DNA from: an uncultured Alphaproteobacteria bacterium
Lineage (GTDB): Bacteria > Pseudomonadota > Alphaproteobacteria > RF32 > CAG-239
NCBI GenBank assembly: GCA_934271465.1
Contig: CAKQRQ010000002.1
Coordinates: 124,001-188,000, forward strand
DNA: 64,000 nt
Direction of reading: 5' to 3'
Shown: positions 34,174 to 42,053 of the stretch, piece by piece
How the letters are laid out: the number at the start of each line of letters is the position of its first letter
Numbering within the stretch: position 1 is the first letter of the stretch
Notes under the pieces: generated by a model
Seen by the model: the letters and a program-made list of their open reading frames with translations, nothing else
Told to the model about the DNA's origin: nothing
Databases searched by the model: none
Program-made: the position numbers and the translations under genes

Positions 34174-36255
34174 ATGCGGCCCGAAATTTTATATCCTTTG
34201 TTTGCGGATATCTCCAATTTAAGAGGTGTCGGCGCCAAGACTCAAAAACTCCTGACAACGCTTATCGGCGGGAATAAAATTGTTGATTTGGCATTTCATC
34301 TGCCGATAAACCTGATTGACCGCCGCTATTGCCCGACAATTCGCGACGCTGTTCCGGGGCAGCTCTGCACTCTGAAAGTCAAAGTTGTGGAACATCAGCC
34401 GCCCAAAACGCGGCAGCAGCCCTATAAAGTGGCCGTTGAGGACGATACCGGCGAATTGACCCTGCTTTTTTTCAAAGTCTATGCCGACTCGATTGCCAAG
34501 AATCTCCCCATAGGCGCCACACGGCTGATTAGCGGCAAGACAGAACTGTTTAACGGCCGGCTCCAGATGTCGCACCCCGACTATATTTTGCCGGAATCGG
34601 ACAAAGACAAGCTCCCGTGGCTGGAGCAGGTTTACCCACTGACCGCAGGACTGACAAACAAAATGGTGTCGCGTTACGTTAGCGAGGCGCTTGACAGAGT
34701 TCCTGCTCTGCCGGAATGGTCTGATGACGCTTTTATCAAAAAAAACGGCTGGACAGATTTTAAGACGGCGCTTTTAGAGGCGCACCACCCCAAAAGCAAA
34801 ACAGATTTGGAACCTTTTTCCAAGGCGCGCGCCCGTCTGGCCTATGACGAACTTTTGGCCAATCAGCTGGCTTTGGCCATTGTGCGCGAGCGTATCAAAA
34901 AACAAGCCGGCCGGTCTTTCAAAGGCGACGGACACCTGCGGCAAAAAGTGTTAAATCTTCTTCCTTTTGAGCTGACCTCGGCGCAGAAAAAAGTTTTGGA
35001 AGAAATTGACGCCGACGCAGCCAAACCGTTTCAAATGCTGCGTCTGCTGCAAGGAGACGTCGGCTCCGGCAAAACAATCGTCGCGCTTTTGGCTATGCTC
35101 AACGCGGTGGAAACCGGCGCGCAGGCCGCCATTATGGCGCCGACCGAAATCTTGGCCAAGCAGCATTTTGAAACCATTGCCCCGCTGTGTGCCAAAATCG
35201 GCATAAGAGCCGAGCTTTTAATCGGCAAAACAAAATCCAAAGCCCGCACAGACATTCTAAACGACCTGCAAGCGGGAAATATCCAAATTCTCATCGGCAC
35301 GCACGCCCTGTTTCAGGAAGATGTGGCCTACAAAGACCTCGGTTTTATTGTCGTGGACGAACAGCACCGTTTTGGCGTGCACCAACGCTTAAGCCTGTCC
35401 CAAAAGGGAAACAAAGCCGATGTTTTGGTCATGACGGCAACCCCAATTCCCAGAACGCTTGTCCTAACCTCATACGGAGATATGGAATCGTCAAAAATTG
35501 ACGAACTTCCCGCGGGACGCAAACCGGTCGATACCCGCGTGCTGCCTGTGTCAAAACTTCCGGAAACCGTTGCCGCCCTCAAACGAAAAATAAACGAAGG
35601 CACACGCGCCTATTGGGTTTGCCCGTTGGTTGAAGAATCCGAAAAATCAGATTTGGCCGCGGCTGAGGCGCGCTTTGCCGATTTGCAAAAAATCTTTGGC
35701 GCCGATGTCGGATTGGTTCATGGCAAAATGAAAGAAAAAGACAAAGACGCCGTCATGGAGCAGTTCAAACAAGGCAAAATCAAATTATTGGTCGCCACAA
35801 CCGTGATTGAAGTCGGCGTCAATGTGCCCGAGGCAACATTGATGATTATCGAACATGCCGAACGTTTCGGGCTGGCGCAGCTGCATCAGCTCCGCGGGCG
35901 CGTCAAACGCGGTATCAATCCGGCAACCTGTCTGCTGCTCTATTCTTTTCCGTTGAGCGAAACCGCCAAAGAGCGACTGAATATCATGAAACAAACCGAA
36001 GACGGCTTTTTGATTGCCGAAAAAGACTTGGAACTGCGCGGCGGCGGAGAAATTTTGGGCACGCGCCAAAGCGGTTTTTGCAATTTCAGGCTGGCTGATT
36101 TGGACTATCACAAAAACTTGTTGATGATAGCCAATCAAGACGCTAAATTGATTATGAACAAAGACCCGAATCTTCAATCTCCGCGCGGACAGGCGCTGCG
36201 CACTCTGCTCTATCTGTTTGGCGAAGACGACAGCGTCCGCACCTACCGCGGATAG
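34174..36255 (+). CDS. recG: ATP-dependent DNA helicase RecG
   Basis: A 693 aa fork-reversal helicase. N-terminal wedge/OB domain (about 60-150) then helicase motifs: GDVGSGKTIVALLAM (Walker A) near 290, VDEQHRFGVHQR near 392, TATPIPRTLVL near 419 and the C-terminal GRVKRG, ELRGGGEILGTRQSG. It processes stalled forks and recombination intermediates. AAAGGAG lies nine bases before the ATG. The gene ends one base before the stop of the convergent hypothetical gene. Confidence 0.96.
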   Translation: MRPEILYPLFADISNLRGVGAKTQKLLTTLIGGNKIVDLAFHLPINLIDRRYCPTIRDAVPGQLCTLKVKVVEHQPPKTRQQPYKVAVEDDTGELTLLFFKVYADSIAKNLPIGATRLISGKTELFNGRLQMSHPDYILPESDKDKLPWLEQVYPLTAGLTNKMVSRYVSEALDRVPALPEWSDDAFIKKNGWTDFKTALLEAHHPKSKTDLEPFSKARARLAYDELLANQLALAIVRERIKKQAGRSFKGDGHLRQKVLNLLPFELTSAQKKVLEEIDADAAKPFQMLRLLQGDVGSGKTIVALLAMLNAVETGAQAAIMAPTEILAKQHFETIAPLCAKIGIRAELLIGKTKSKARTDILNDLQAGNIQILIGTHALFQEDVAYKDLGFIVVDEQHRFGVHQRLSLSQKGNKADVLVMTATPIPRTLVLTSYGDMESSKIDELPAGRKPVDTRVLPVSKLPETVAALKRKINEGTRAYWVCPLVEESEKSDLAAAEARFADLQKIFGADVGLVHGKMKEKDKDAVMEQFKQGKIKLLVATTVIEVGVNVPEATLMIIEHAERFGLAQLHQLRGRVKRGINPATCLLLYSFPLSETAKERLNIMKQTEDGFLIAEKDLELRGGGEILGTRQSGFCNFRLADLDYHKNLLMIANQDAKLIMNKDPNLQSPRGQALRTLLYLFGEDDSVRTYRG

Positions 36256-36642
36256 CTAAATTTCTTTGATTTTTTTGGTCAAATACTCAATTTTTTCCGG
36301 CGGCAATTTGCGTCCGGCAACCACTTCGGCAAATATCGACTTAATCTCGGGTGCATATTTGCGGCGTGATTTGGCAATGGCGGTCAACTGCAGCGCCGCC
36401 GCTTCAAAAATCTGATCTTCAGCAGCCAACAACTGCGCGGCCAATTCCATATAAGGCGGCGTGTAGACATTATGGCGCAAATTTTGATTATGCGTAAAAG
36501 CCTCTTGCTGAATATCGCTGGCATCAAGCGCCGAAACATTTTCATCTTTGACGCGTCCGCGCCAGGAAAAACGGCGCTTGGTTTTAGCAACAATATTTTT
36601 GAGCCGCCCCAAAACAGATGTTTTTTTAACCGATTCAGACAT
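36256..36642 (-). CDS. Hypothetical 128 aa protein
   Basis: Not recognised. A short soluble protein with a basic N-terminus (GRLKNIVAKTKRRFSWRGRV) and a helical C-terminus (PPYMELAAQLLAAEDQIFEA). GAGG stands six bases before the ATG and codon use is host-like. It is convergent with recG, the two coding regions directly adjoining, and divergent from the glycosyltransferase. Confidence 0.6.
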   Translation of the reverse strand: MSESVKKTSVLGRLKNIVAKTKRRFSWRGRVKDENVSALDASDIQQEAFTHNQNLRHNVYTPPYMELAAQLLAAEDQIFEAAALQLTAIAKSRRKYAPEIKSIFAEVVAGRKLPPEKIEYLTKKIKEI

Positions 36643-36792
36643 GGCAAACCTCGTGATTTCATCTCATTATTTTTTTATATTAGCATCATTATATTAAATA
36701 ATTCTTTACGGGAAAATGTTAACCTTGATTTAAAGAACAAGGTCTATCATATCTATTAATAATAGGATTCGAACAAGGAAAAATCAAACAAC

Positions 36793-37689
36793 ATGACCAA
36801 GATTACAATTGCTTACACAACAGACGCCAACACACTTCCCCAAACATTGGTATCCATGGTTTCCGTGTTGAAAAACGCACGCAAAAACGATGAAGTTGAG
36901 TTTGCTGTTTTGTATAGCCGGCTGGAAGACAAATATTGCCAGACATTGGATAATTTGCAGGCTGTCAAAAACTATCACTTAAGGCTTCTTAAAGTCGACG
37001 GCAATATTTTTGACGGATTTCCGGTGCCCGAGGCGGCGTCTTCTGAAAGCTGGTTCAAATGTTTGTTGGCCGATCTGTTACCTGAAGAAGACAAGGTTTT
37101 GTATCTGGACGATGACACGATTGTCCGCGCCTCATTGGACGAGTTGTTCAAACTTGAGATGGACAACACCCTGATTGCGGGCATCGAAAATATTGAAAAA
37201 TCAACCTCTCAGGCCGAACGCCTGATGTTAACCGATAATTTATTCGTCAACACGGACGTGGTTTTGATGAACCTGAAACAATGGCGCAAGGAAGACTTTT
37301 TTGCCAGCCTCAAAACAACCGTCATGACCGACCACAAAATCGCCGACGTTCAAGACGCGCTCAACAAAGCTTGCGACGGGCGCAAATATCGTCTGTCGCC
37401 AAAATATAACTATATGGCGCCAGCCGGACGCAAAACAGAGCCGGATTATGACGACAAGGCTCTCAAAGAATTTGCCAAAGCTGAAGAAAACCCGATTATC
37501 GTTCATTTTGACTGCGCCAAACCGGCCGCAAGCAAAAACAAATTTGCGCCCGAATTTATTGAAGACAGCAAACTTGTGCCGGCTTTTGACACAATGCAAA
37601 AAGAAAGCTCTCAAGCCTCGGCGGCTGTCAAACAGGCGGATAAAACCCCATGGTATAAGCGGGTTATCAAAAAACTTATCAAAAAATAA
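36793..37689 (+). CDS. Glycosyltransferase family 8 protein
   Basis: A 298 aa retaining glycosyltransferase of the LPS galactosyl/glucosyltransferase type. It begins ITIAYTTDANTLPQTLVSM and has the metal-binding DxD in KVLYLDDDTIVRASLDELF near residue 100, followed by NTDVVLMNLKQWR near 155 and IIVHFDCAKP near 236. The C-terminal 30 residues are basic and amphipathic (TPWYKRVIKKLIKK), a likely membrane contact. It probably adds a hexose from UDP-sugar to the LPS core; galE elsewhere in the window could supply UDP-galactose. Confidence 0.85.
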   Translation: MTKITIAYTTDANTLPQTLVSMVSVLKNARKNDEVEFAVLYSRLEDKYCQTLDNLQAVKNYHLRLLKVDGNIFDGFPVPEAASSESWFKCLLADLLPEEDKVLYLDDDTIVRASLDELFKLEMDNTLIAGIENIEKSTSQAERLMLTDNLFVNTDVVLMNLKQWRKEDFFASLKTTVMTDHKIADVQDALNKACDGRKYRLSPKYNYMAPAGRKTEPDYDDKALKEFAKAEENPIIVHFDCAKPAASKNKFAPEFIEDSKLVPAFDTMQKESSQASAAVKQADKTPWYKRVIKKLIKK

Positions 37690-37727
37690 TCCCAAACGGA
37701 GCCGCCCAAAGCTCCGTTTTTTTGCAC

Positions 37728-37798
37728 TTGCACCAGACCTTATTTTGTGATATAAATAAGGCATTACAAAATATTATTAACTTTAATTTTTTTTCATT
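37728..37798 (+). promoter_or_regulatory. Promoter and conserved leader of the 160 aa orphan gene
   Basis: TTGCAC at 37728-37733, 17 bases, TATAAA at 37751-37756. The leader GCATTACAAAATATTATTAA (37761-37780) is identical to 28251-28270 and stands at the same distance from the -10 box. No Shine-Dalgarno sequence precedes the ATG at 37799. Confidence 0.7.
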
Positions 37799-38281
37799 AT
37801 GAAACTCTTTTCATTCAAAAAGCTGATTACTTTCAAGGAAGGTGGTCGCGTCGTCTGTGAGGATTTGGCAAAGAATCAGACAAAGCTTTGTCAGAAGACT
37901 GAAAAGCACTATGTACTGGAAGGCTTTGACAAGCAAACAAACTGGTATTATCGGGTTTATTGGAGCTTGGACGGGATGTTCAAATACGTCAAGCTTCAGA
38001 AAATTCAGAAAGCCAAACTCCTCTTGCCTACCGATATAAAGGGTGTGCATATATTCGAGGAAATCATCACCAGAGATGGGAAATCCCTTGTGATTGAAAC
38101 ACGACAAAGGAAAATCTCCTCAGAAGGAAAGACAAGGATTATGCCGATATCCAAATGTTTTACATCTTACATCGGCGAGGAAGAATGCTACAGAGCGTTC
38201 AAATACACAAACGCAGGCATTCGCTCCGAAGGAAAATTCTTAAAAACGCATTTCCGCTACTGGCTGCATTATTCCAGATAG
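37799..38281 (+). CDS. Orphan cassette gene, 160 aa protein of unknown function
   Basis: Not recognised. A basic, beta-rich looking soluble protein (FDKQTNWYYRVYWSLDGMFK; a KKLITFKEGGRVVCEDLAKN opening). AAG is nearly as common as AAA and AGA/AGG arginine codons occur, unlike the preceding glycosyltransferase gene. It has the same promoter-leader module as the 107 aa orphan although the proteins do not resemble each other. Own terminator. It lies between the GT8 gene and the tRNA-Val repeat array, a site where foreign DNA may enter. Confidence 0.6.
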   Translation: MKLFSFKKLITFKEGGRVVCEDLAKNQTKLCQKTEKHYVLEGFDKQTNWYYRVYWSLDGMFKYVKLQKIQKAKLLLPTDIKGVHIFEEIITRDGKSLVIETRQRKISSEGKTRIMPISKCFTSYIGEEECYRAFKYTNAGIRSEGKFLKTHFRYWLHYSR

Positions 38282-38301
38282 CCGAAATCAAAAGACCGAA
38301 A

Positions 38302-38333
38302 AACAGGAACCCCCAACAGGCTCCTGTTTTTTT
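38302..38333 (+). terminator. Intrinsic terminator after the 160 aa orphan gene
   Basis: AACAGGA pairs with TCCTGTT around a 13-base loop and is followed by a run of Ts. Confidence 0.85.
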
Positions 38334-38350
38334 GTTGAACAACTTTACAC

Positions 38351-39291
38351 AAAAAAAGCCACTCTTTCGAGTGGCCTTTTTATTGGTGGGCGCTGAAAGG
38401 CTGGAGAAAAATAATTGCTCCCAACGGAGCAATTATTAACGACAGGCGAAGTTTTGTTAGATTGCAATGCCCGCGGCAGCCGGCTTTGCCAATCGTTACA
38501 AAACGAGTGACCGCAGCGAGTTAACATTGCGATTAAACGCAATGCTTACGAGCCAGAAGAACTCCCGAGGGAGTTCGAACCAAAGCTCCCATACCAAAAA
38601 AAAGCCACTCTTCCGAGTGGCCTTTTTATTGGTGGGCGCTGAGAGCTGGAGGAAAATAATTGCTCCCAACGGAGCAATTATTAACGACAGGCGAAGTTTT
38701 GTTAGATTGCAATGCCCGCGGTAGCCGGCTTTGCCAATCGTTACAAAACGAGTGACCGCAGCGAGTTAACATTGCGATCAAACGCAATGCTTACGAGCCA
38801 GAAGAACTCCCGAGGGAGTTCGAACCAAAGCTCCCATACCGAAAAAAAGCCACTCTTTCGAGTGGCCTTTTTATTGGTGGGCGCTGAGAGGCTGGAGAAA
38901 AATAATTGCTCCCAACGGAGCAATTATTAACGACAGGCGAAGTTTTGTTAGATTGCAATGCCCGCGGCAGCCGGCTTTGCCAATCGTTACAAAACGAGTG
39001 ACCGCAGCGAGTTAACATTGCGATTAAACGCAATGCTTACGAGCCAGAAGAACTCCCGAGGGAGTTCGAACCAAAGCTCCCATACCAAAAAAAAGCCACT
39101 CTTTCGAGTGGCCTTTTTATTGGTGGGCGCTGAGAGTCTACTCCGCTAACGCTCCGTTCACTGTGCTCATCGGCTCCGCCGACCGGCACACGCCCGTGTG
39201 CCTTTCGCTTGTAGTCAAACTCCCTTCCTCGGGAGTTCGAACCAAAGCTCCCATACCGAAAAAAAGCCACTCTTTCGAGTGGCCTTTTTAT
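38351..39291 (-). repeat. Tandem array of units carrying the tRNA-Val 3' end and terminator
   Basis: The hairpin GCCACTC/GAGTGGC with its T-run recurs at 38358, 38604, 38849, 39095 and 39266, giving periods of 246, 245, 246 and 171 bases. After each hairpin (plus strand) comes TTGGTGGGCGCTGAGAG, the last 17 bases of tRNA-Val in reverse. The three long units are nearly identical and carry palindromes: AATAATTGCTCC/GGAGCAATTATT, ATTGCG/CGCAAT and AACTCCCGAGGGAGTT. The short fourth unit has other filler, with GGCACACG/CGTGTGCC. No credible gene lies inside; the apparent frames are repeated along with the units. Confidence 0.9.
39258..39291 (-). terminator. Terminator of tRNA-Val
   Basis: Directly after the CCA, on the minus strand GGCCACTC-GAAA-GAGTGGC with a GAAA tetraloop is followed by TTTTTTT. 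The same hairpin is copied in each array unit. Confidence 0.85.
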
Positions 39292-39367
39292 TGGTGGGCG
39301 CTGAGAGGTTCGAACTCCCGACCCTCTCGGTGTAAACGAGATGCTCTTCCAGCTGAGCTAAGCGCCC
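39292..39367 (-). tRNA. tRNA-Val (anticodon UAC)
   Basis: On the minus strand the 76-base cloverleaf begins GGGCGCTTAGCTCAGC and ends in an encoded CCA. The acceptor stem GGGCGCT pairs with AGCGCCC; the anticodon arm is TCTCG-TTTACAC-CGAGA with anticodon TAC; the T arm is GGGAG-TTCGAAC-CTCTC. Its last 17 bases and terminator are duplicated four times downstream. Confidence 0.97.
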
Positions 39368-39385
39368 GTCCCATTTACGAAATGC

Positions 39386-39414
39386 TTTATACACTCATCA
39401 AAAAAAATAATCAA
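39386..39414 (-). promoter_or_regulatory. Promoter of tRNA-Val
   Basis: On the minus strand TTGATT at 39414-39409 and TATAAA at 39391-39386 are separated by exactly 17 bases; the tRNA 5' end is 19 bases further. Confidence 0.7.
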
Positions 39415-39438
39415 GCCCTTTTTTCATATTTTTTGCAC

Positions 39439-39475
39439 AAAAAAAACGAGGCACCCAATAAGCACCCCGTTTTTT
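39439..39475 (-). terminator. Terminator of the HU gene
   Basis: On the minus strand ACGGGGTGC pairs, with G-T wobbles, with GGTGCCTCGT and is followed by TTTTTTTTG. Confidence 0.65.
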
Positions 39476-39521
39476 GTAATAAACTTTTATCAATGAGCCG
39501 ATAATTCAGCCCACATTTATA

Positions 39522-39794
39522 TTAGTTTACAGAGTCTTGCAAAGCCTTACCAGCTTTGAACTTGGCCTGTTTGCGAGCCGGAATTTTGATCGCAGCGCCC
39601 GTGCGGGGGTTGCGGCCTGTTGTGGCAGCTCTCTTAGAAACGGCGAATGTGCCGAAACCAACCAAACGAACTTCATCACCTTTTTTCAAAGCATGTGTGA
39701 TGGAAGATACGAAAGCATCCAAAGCCTTAGCAGAATCAGTTTTTGTAAGGCCTGTTGAGTTAGCAATGCTAGAAATCAATTCATTTTTATTCAC
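39522..39794 (-). CDS. hup: DNA-binding protein HU
   Basis: A 90 aa histone-like protein that bends and compacts DNA as a dimer. It has the family opening MNKNELISSIANSTGLTKTD, the VRLVGFGTFAVSKRAATTGR core with the beta-arm NPRTGAAIKIPARK, and a final FKAGKALQDSV. The start codon is GTG with AGGGAG upstream. It stands alone with its own promoter and terminator next to tRNA-Val. Confidence 0.96.
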   Translation of the reverse strand: MNKNELISSIANSTGLTKTDSAKALDAFVSSITHALKKGDEVRLVGFGTFAVSKRAATTGRNPRTGAAIKIPARKQAKFKAGKALQDSVN

Positions 39795-40103
39795 GGTGAG
39801 GACTCCCTCTAATATAAGTTATTAACAAGTAAGCCAAGGATTTCCCCTGCTCACGATAAAATTTGAACATTAAAAAAAAGGTATGTCAAATAAAAAAACG
39901 CCGATTATCAACATTTCCGCGGGTTTTCAACACTTTTTTGCCAAAAATGGGGCTTTTCGGCCGCTCAAAAGCTTCTAAATGCCCGTTTTTCAAGAAGTTT
40001 AAGCAAAACAAGAACCGATTCTTATCCGATTCTCCATACAAAAGCCCCTTTCCTTTGATACAAGGAAAAGGGCTCTGCGTGTTAAAATTAAGGGGCTTTA
40101 ATT
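39795..40103. other. 309-base non-coding gap between hup and the outer-membrane gene
   Basis: It holds a likely hup promoter at 39889-39861 on the minus strand (TTGACA, 17 bases, TCAAAT) and the terminator of the outer-membrane gene at 40052-40083 (AGCCCTTTTCCTTG pairing with CAAAGGAAAGGGGCT). A short direct repeat CCGATTCT occurs at about 40015-40035. The frame that crosses the gap on the plus strand runs through the terminator, has no ribosome site, and is not taken as a gene. Confidence 0.5.
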
Positions 40104-40670
40104 TTAGAACGAATATCTGAGACCGGCCGTAACCTCGGCGGCATGGTTCAGCTCGTTTGCGCCGATATAGGCATAACGACCGATAACACGTGTCGAGATA
40201 TGGTCTGTCCAATTATACATAGCGCCGCCGCCGATACGCCAGCCAATGCGGTTGCGGCTGCTTGAATTTCCATCAACCGCCCCTTTGATATAATAATCGG
40301 CAACACCCATCGTGGCCATCAAATCAAATTTGCCTTCGCATCCCATAGGCTGATATCCGTAAAGGTCCAAACCATAAGCGTCAACTCTGGTTTTCAATTT
40401 GCCGGAATCAGTATCTTTTGTTCTTTTGCCGCTCCATTGTCCGAACAATTCGGCGCCGACTCTGTCCATACGGGCACCGACGTTAAACATTCCTGAATTA
40501 TAACCTTTTTTGGCACCATCGAACTTGCTCTTAAAATCATAAGAATCAAAAACATAATCGGCACCGACATAAAAATCATAATTCTTTGCAAAGTCTTTCC
40601 ATGCGGCCGAAGCATTAGCGCTGATTAAAACACAAGCTGCTGCACCGGCGAGTAATAATGTCTTTTTCAT
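40104..40670 (-). CDS. Small outer-membrane beta-barrel protein
   Basis: A 188 aa exported protein. The signal peptide MKKTLLLAGAAACVLISANA should be cut after ASA, leaving a mature chain that begins AWKDFAKNYDFYVG. Alternating polar/apolar strands (VGADYVFDSY, VGARMDRVGAEL, LDLYGYQPMG, WRIGGGAMYNW) and the C-terminal aromatic end GLRYSF are typical of an eight-stranded barrel of the OmpW/OmpX/porin-family size. GGAG stands ten bases before the ATG at 40670. Function unknown; it may be an abundant structural barrel. It has its own terminator. Confidence 0.8.
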   Translation of the reverse strand: MKKTLLLAGAAACVLISANASAAWKDFAKNYDFYVGADYVFDSYDFKSKFDGAKKGYNSGMFNVGARMDRVGAELFGQWSGKRTKDTDSGKLKTRVDAYGLDLYGYQPMGCEGKFDLMATMGVADYYIKGAVDGNSSSRNRIGWRIGGGAMYNWTDHISTRVIGRYAYIGANELNHAAEVTAGLRYSF

Positions 40671-40863
40671 TCGTATAAACTCCATTTAATTAAATTAAGT
40701 TTTTTGTTTTACCGATAGTCCTTAGAACTAAACCGCATAAATCCATCGGTTTATGTCAATGAAATAATACGGCTCAAAATAATTTAAAGGGGGTTAAATA
40801 TTTTTTTACGCAAAAGGCCTAATATAAGAGGCAAATAATGTTGTTTTTCAAGGAATTCTGATA

Positions 40864-41505
40864 ATGACTTTTTGCCCGCCAGATAAAAATTGCGCCCTTT
40901 GTCCGCGCCTTTTGGCCTTCCGCGCCGAAAATATCAAAAAATTTCCGGCTTATTACAATGCACCCGTGCCGCCGTTCGGCGATTTATCGGCTCAAGTCCT
41001 GATTATCGGCCTTGCCCCGGGACTCAACGGCGCCAACAAAACCGGCCGCCCGTTCACAAACGACTATGCCGGCGACGTTCTTTACCCTATTCTCAAAAAA
41101 CACGGCTTTGCCGCCGGAACCTACGGCAAAACAGCCGATGACGGATTTAAATTGCTTAATGTCCGCATCACAAATTCCGTGCGCTGCGTGCCGCCGCAAA
41201 ACAAAGTCACCGGCGACGAGGTCAAAGCCTGCGGAACATATTTGACGTGTGAAATCGCAGCCATGCCCAACCTCAAAGTCATTCTGACCCTAGGCAGCGT
41301 GGCGCACAATGCCCTTTTAGGCGTTTTAGGCTGCAAAAAATCGGCTTTCAAGTTTGCCCACGGCGCCATACACCGCCTGCCCGAGCATAATCTGATACTT
41401 CTAAATTCCTACCACACCTCGCGTTACAACATCAACACAGGCGTTTTGACCTATGAAATGTTTGACAAGGTTATCGATTCGTTAAAAAATATATTGACAA
41501 AATAA
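40864..41505 (+). CDS. Family 5 uracil-DNA glycosylase (UdgB type)
   Basis: A 213 aa base-excision enzyme. Marks: N-terminal iron-sulfur cysteines in CPPDKNCALCPR, motif 1 as GLAPGLNGANKTGRPFTNDY near residue 50, the VRCVPPQNKVT segment and the C-terminal loop NSYHTSRYNINTGVLTYEMF. Family 5 enzymes remove uracil, hypoxanthine and xanthine and have no polar catalytic residue in motif 1, in agreement with the LAPG seen here. The usual SYHPSR reads SYHTSR. It stands alone, transcribed away from the outer-membrane gene. Confidence 0.87.
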   Translation: MTFCPPDKNCALCPRLLAFRAENIKKFPAYYNAPVPPFGDLSAQVLIIGLAPGLNGANKTGRPFTNDYAGDVLYPILKKHGFAAGTYGKTADDGFKLLNVRITNSVRCVPPQNKVTGDEVKACGTYLTCEIAAMPNLKVILTLGSVAHNALLGVLGCKKSAFKFAHGAIHRLPEHNLILLNSYHTSRYNINTGVLTYEMFDKVIDSLKNILTK

Positions 41506-41570
41506 CCGAAAAAGAACTAATCTTTGTGCCACTAACCTATTTATCATAAATAATTAAAAATATCATTATT

Positions 41571-41969
41571 ATGGAAAAAAAGATTTATTTAACCGGAAAA
41601 CAATTTGTTTCTGGATGTGAGGGGTATTTTACTGACAAGAATGATGCCCTTCAGGATGCAATCGACGAAGGTTCTTCTTTCATAATTGAGGCAACTCAAA
41701 AGAAAGCAACCATCAAAGAGAAAAAAGAAGGAACACCAATTGGCTATGATTTGACGCTTCTTGCGTGGAAAACATCCGTTGCCTCCCGTGAAGAACTTGC
41801 TAAAAAAGCAAAAGAGGACTTTCCTGACAACAACGGTGTCGCCTACTTTCCTCACGACAAGGACAAGAAATTCGGCACTCAGGCCTTCTTCCTGCTAGCC
41901 GTTGCCAACGAACCGATTATCGTGAGCATCGCCCACTTCCACTCTTACACCTTCATTAAGAAACCGTAA
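41571..41969 (+). CDS. Orphan cassette gene, 132 aa protein of unknown function
   Basis: Not recognised. A soluble 132 aa protein starting MEKKIYLTGKQFVSGCEGYF, with a charged middle (ATQKKATIKEKKEG) and a hydrophobic strand near the end (AFFLLAVANEPIIVSIAHF). It has the AT-rich leader (AATAATTAAAAATATCATTATT) without Shine-Dalgarno sequence and its own terminator, as in the other cassettes. Its promoter is less clear: TTGTGC at 41524 with TAAATA at 41547, or TTGACA at 41494 with TAATCT at 41518. Codon use is only mildly different from the host. It sits between the glycosylase and the convergent rnf operon. Confidence 0.55.
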   Translation: MEKKIYLTGKQFVSGCEGYFTDKNDALQDAIDEGSSFIIEATQKKATIKEKKEGTPIGYDLTLLAWKTSVASREELAKKAKEDFPDNNGVAYFPHDKDKKFGTQAFFLLAVANEPIIVSIAHFHSYTFIKKP

Positions 41970-41982
41970 GTAGTGCAGCACT

Positions 41983-42041
41983 AAAAAGAAACCCCTTCCC
42001 TGACGACTTTTTTAAGTCTTCGGCAAAGGGGTTTTCTTTTT
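41983..42041. terminator. Bidirectional terminator between the 132 aa orphan gene and rnfA
   Basis: AAAAAGAAACCCCTT pairs with AAGGGGTTTTCTTTTT around an inner hairpin (GACTTTTTTAAGTC). The T-runs on both strands would stop both converging transcripts. Confidence 0.88.
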
Positions 42042-42053
42042 GGGTAAATAGGT

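Noticed and set aside
38399..39270. Several open frames of 60-85 codons on both strands inside the tRNA-Val array
   Set aside because: They are copied with the repeat, run through terminators and palindromes, and have no ribosome sites.
38351..39291. CRISPR-like array
   Set aside because: The repeated units are about 245 bases, nearly identical throughout and carry tRNA 3' ends and terminators. There are no short repeats with variable spacers and no cas genes.
39809..39837. hup promoter TTGGCT-17-TATTAG
   Set aside because: A start there would leave only a few bases before the GTG and remove the ribosome site, so the upstream TTGACA pair is more likely.
39863..40120. 85-codon frame between hup and the outer-membrane gene
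   Set aside because: It contains the outer-membrane gene's terminator and part of its coding end, has no ribosome site and low-complexity basic composition.
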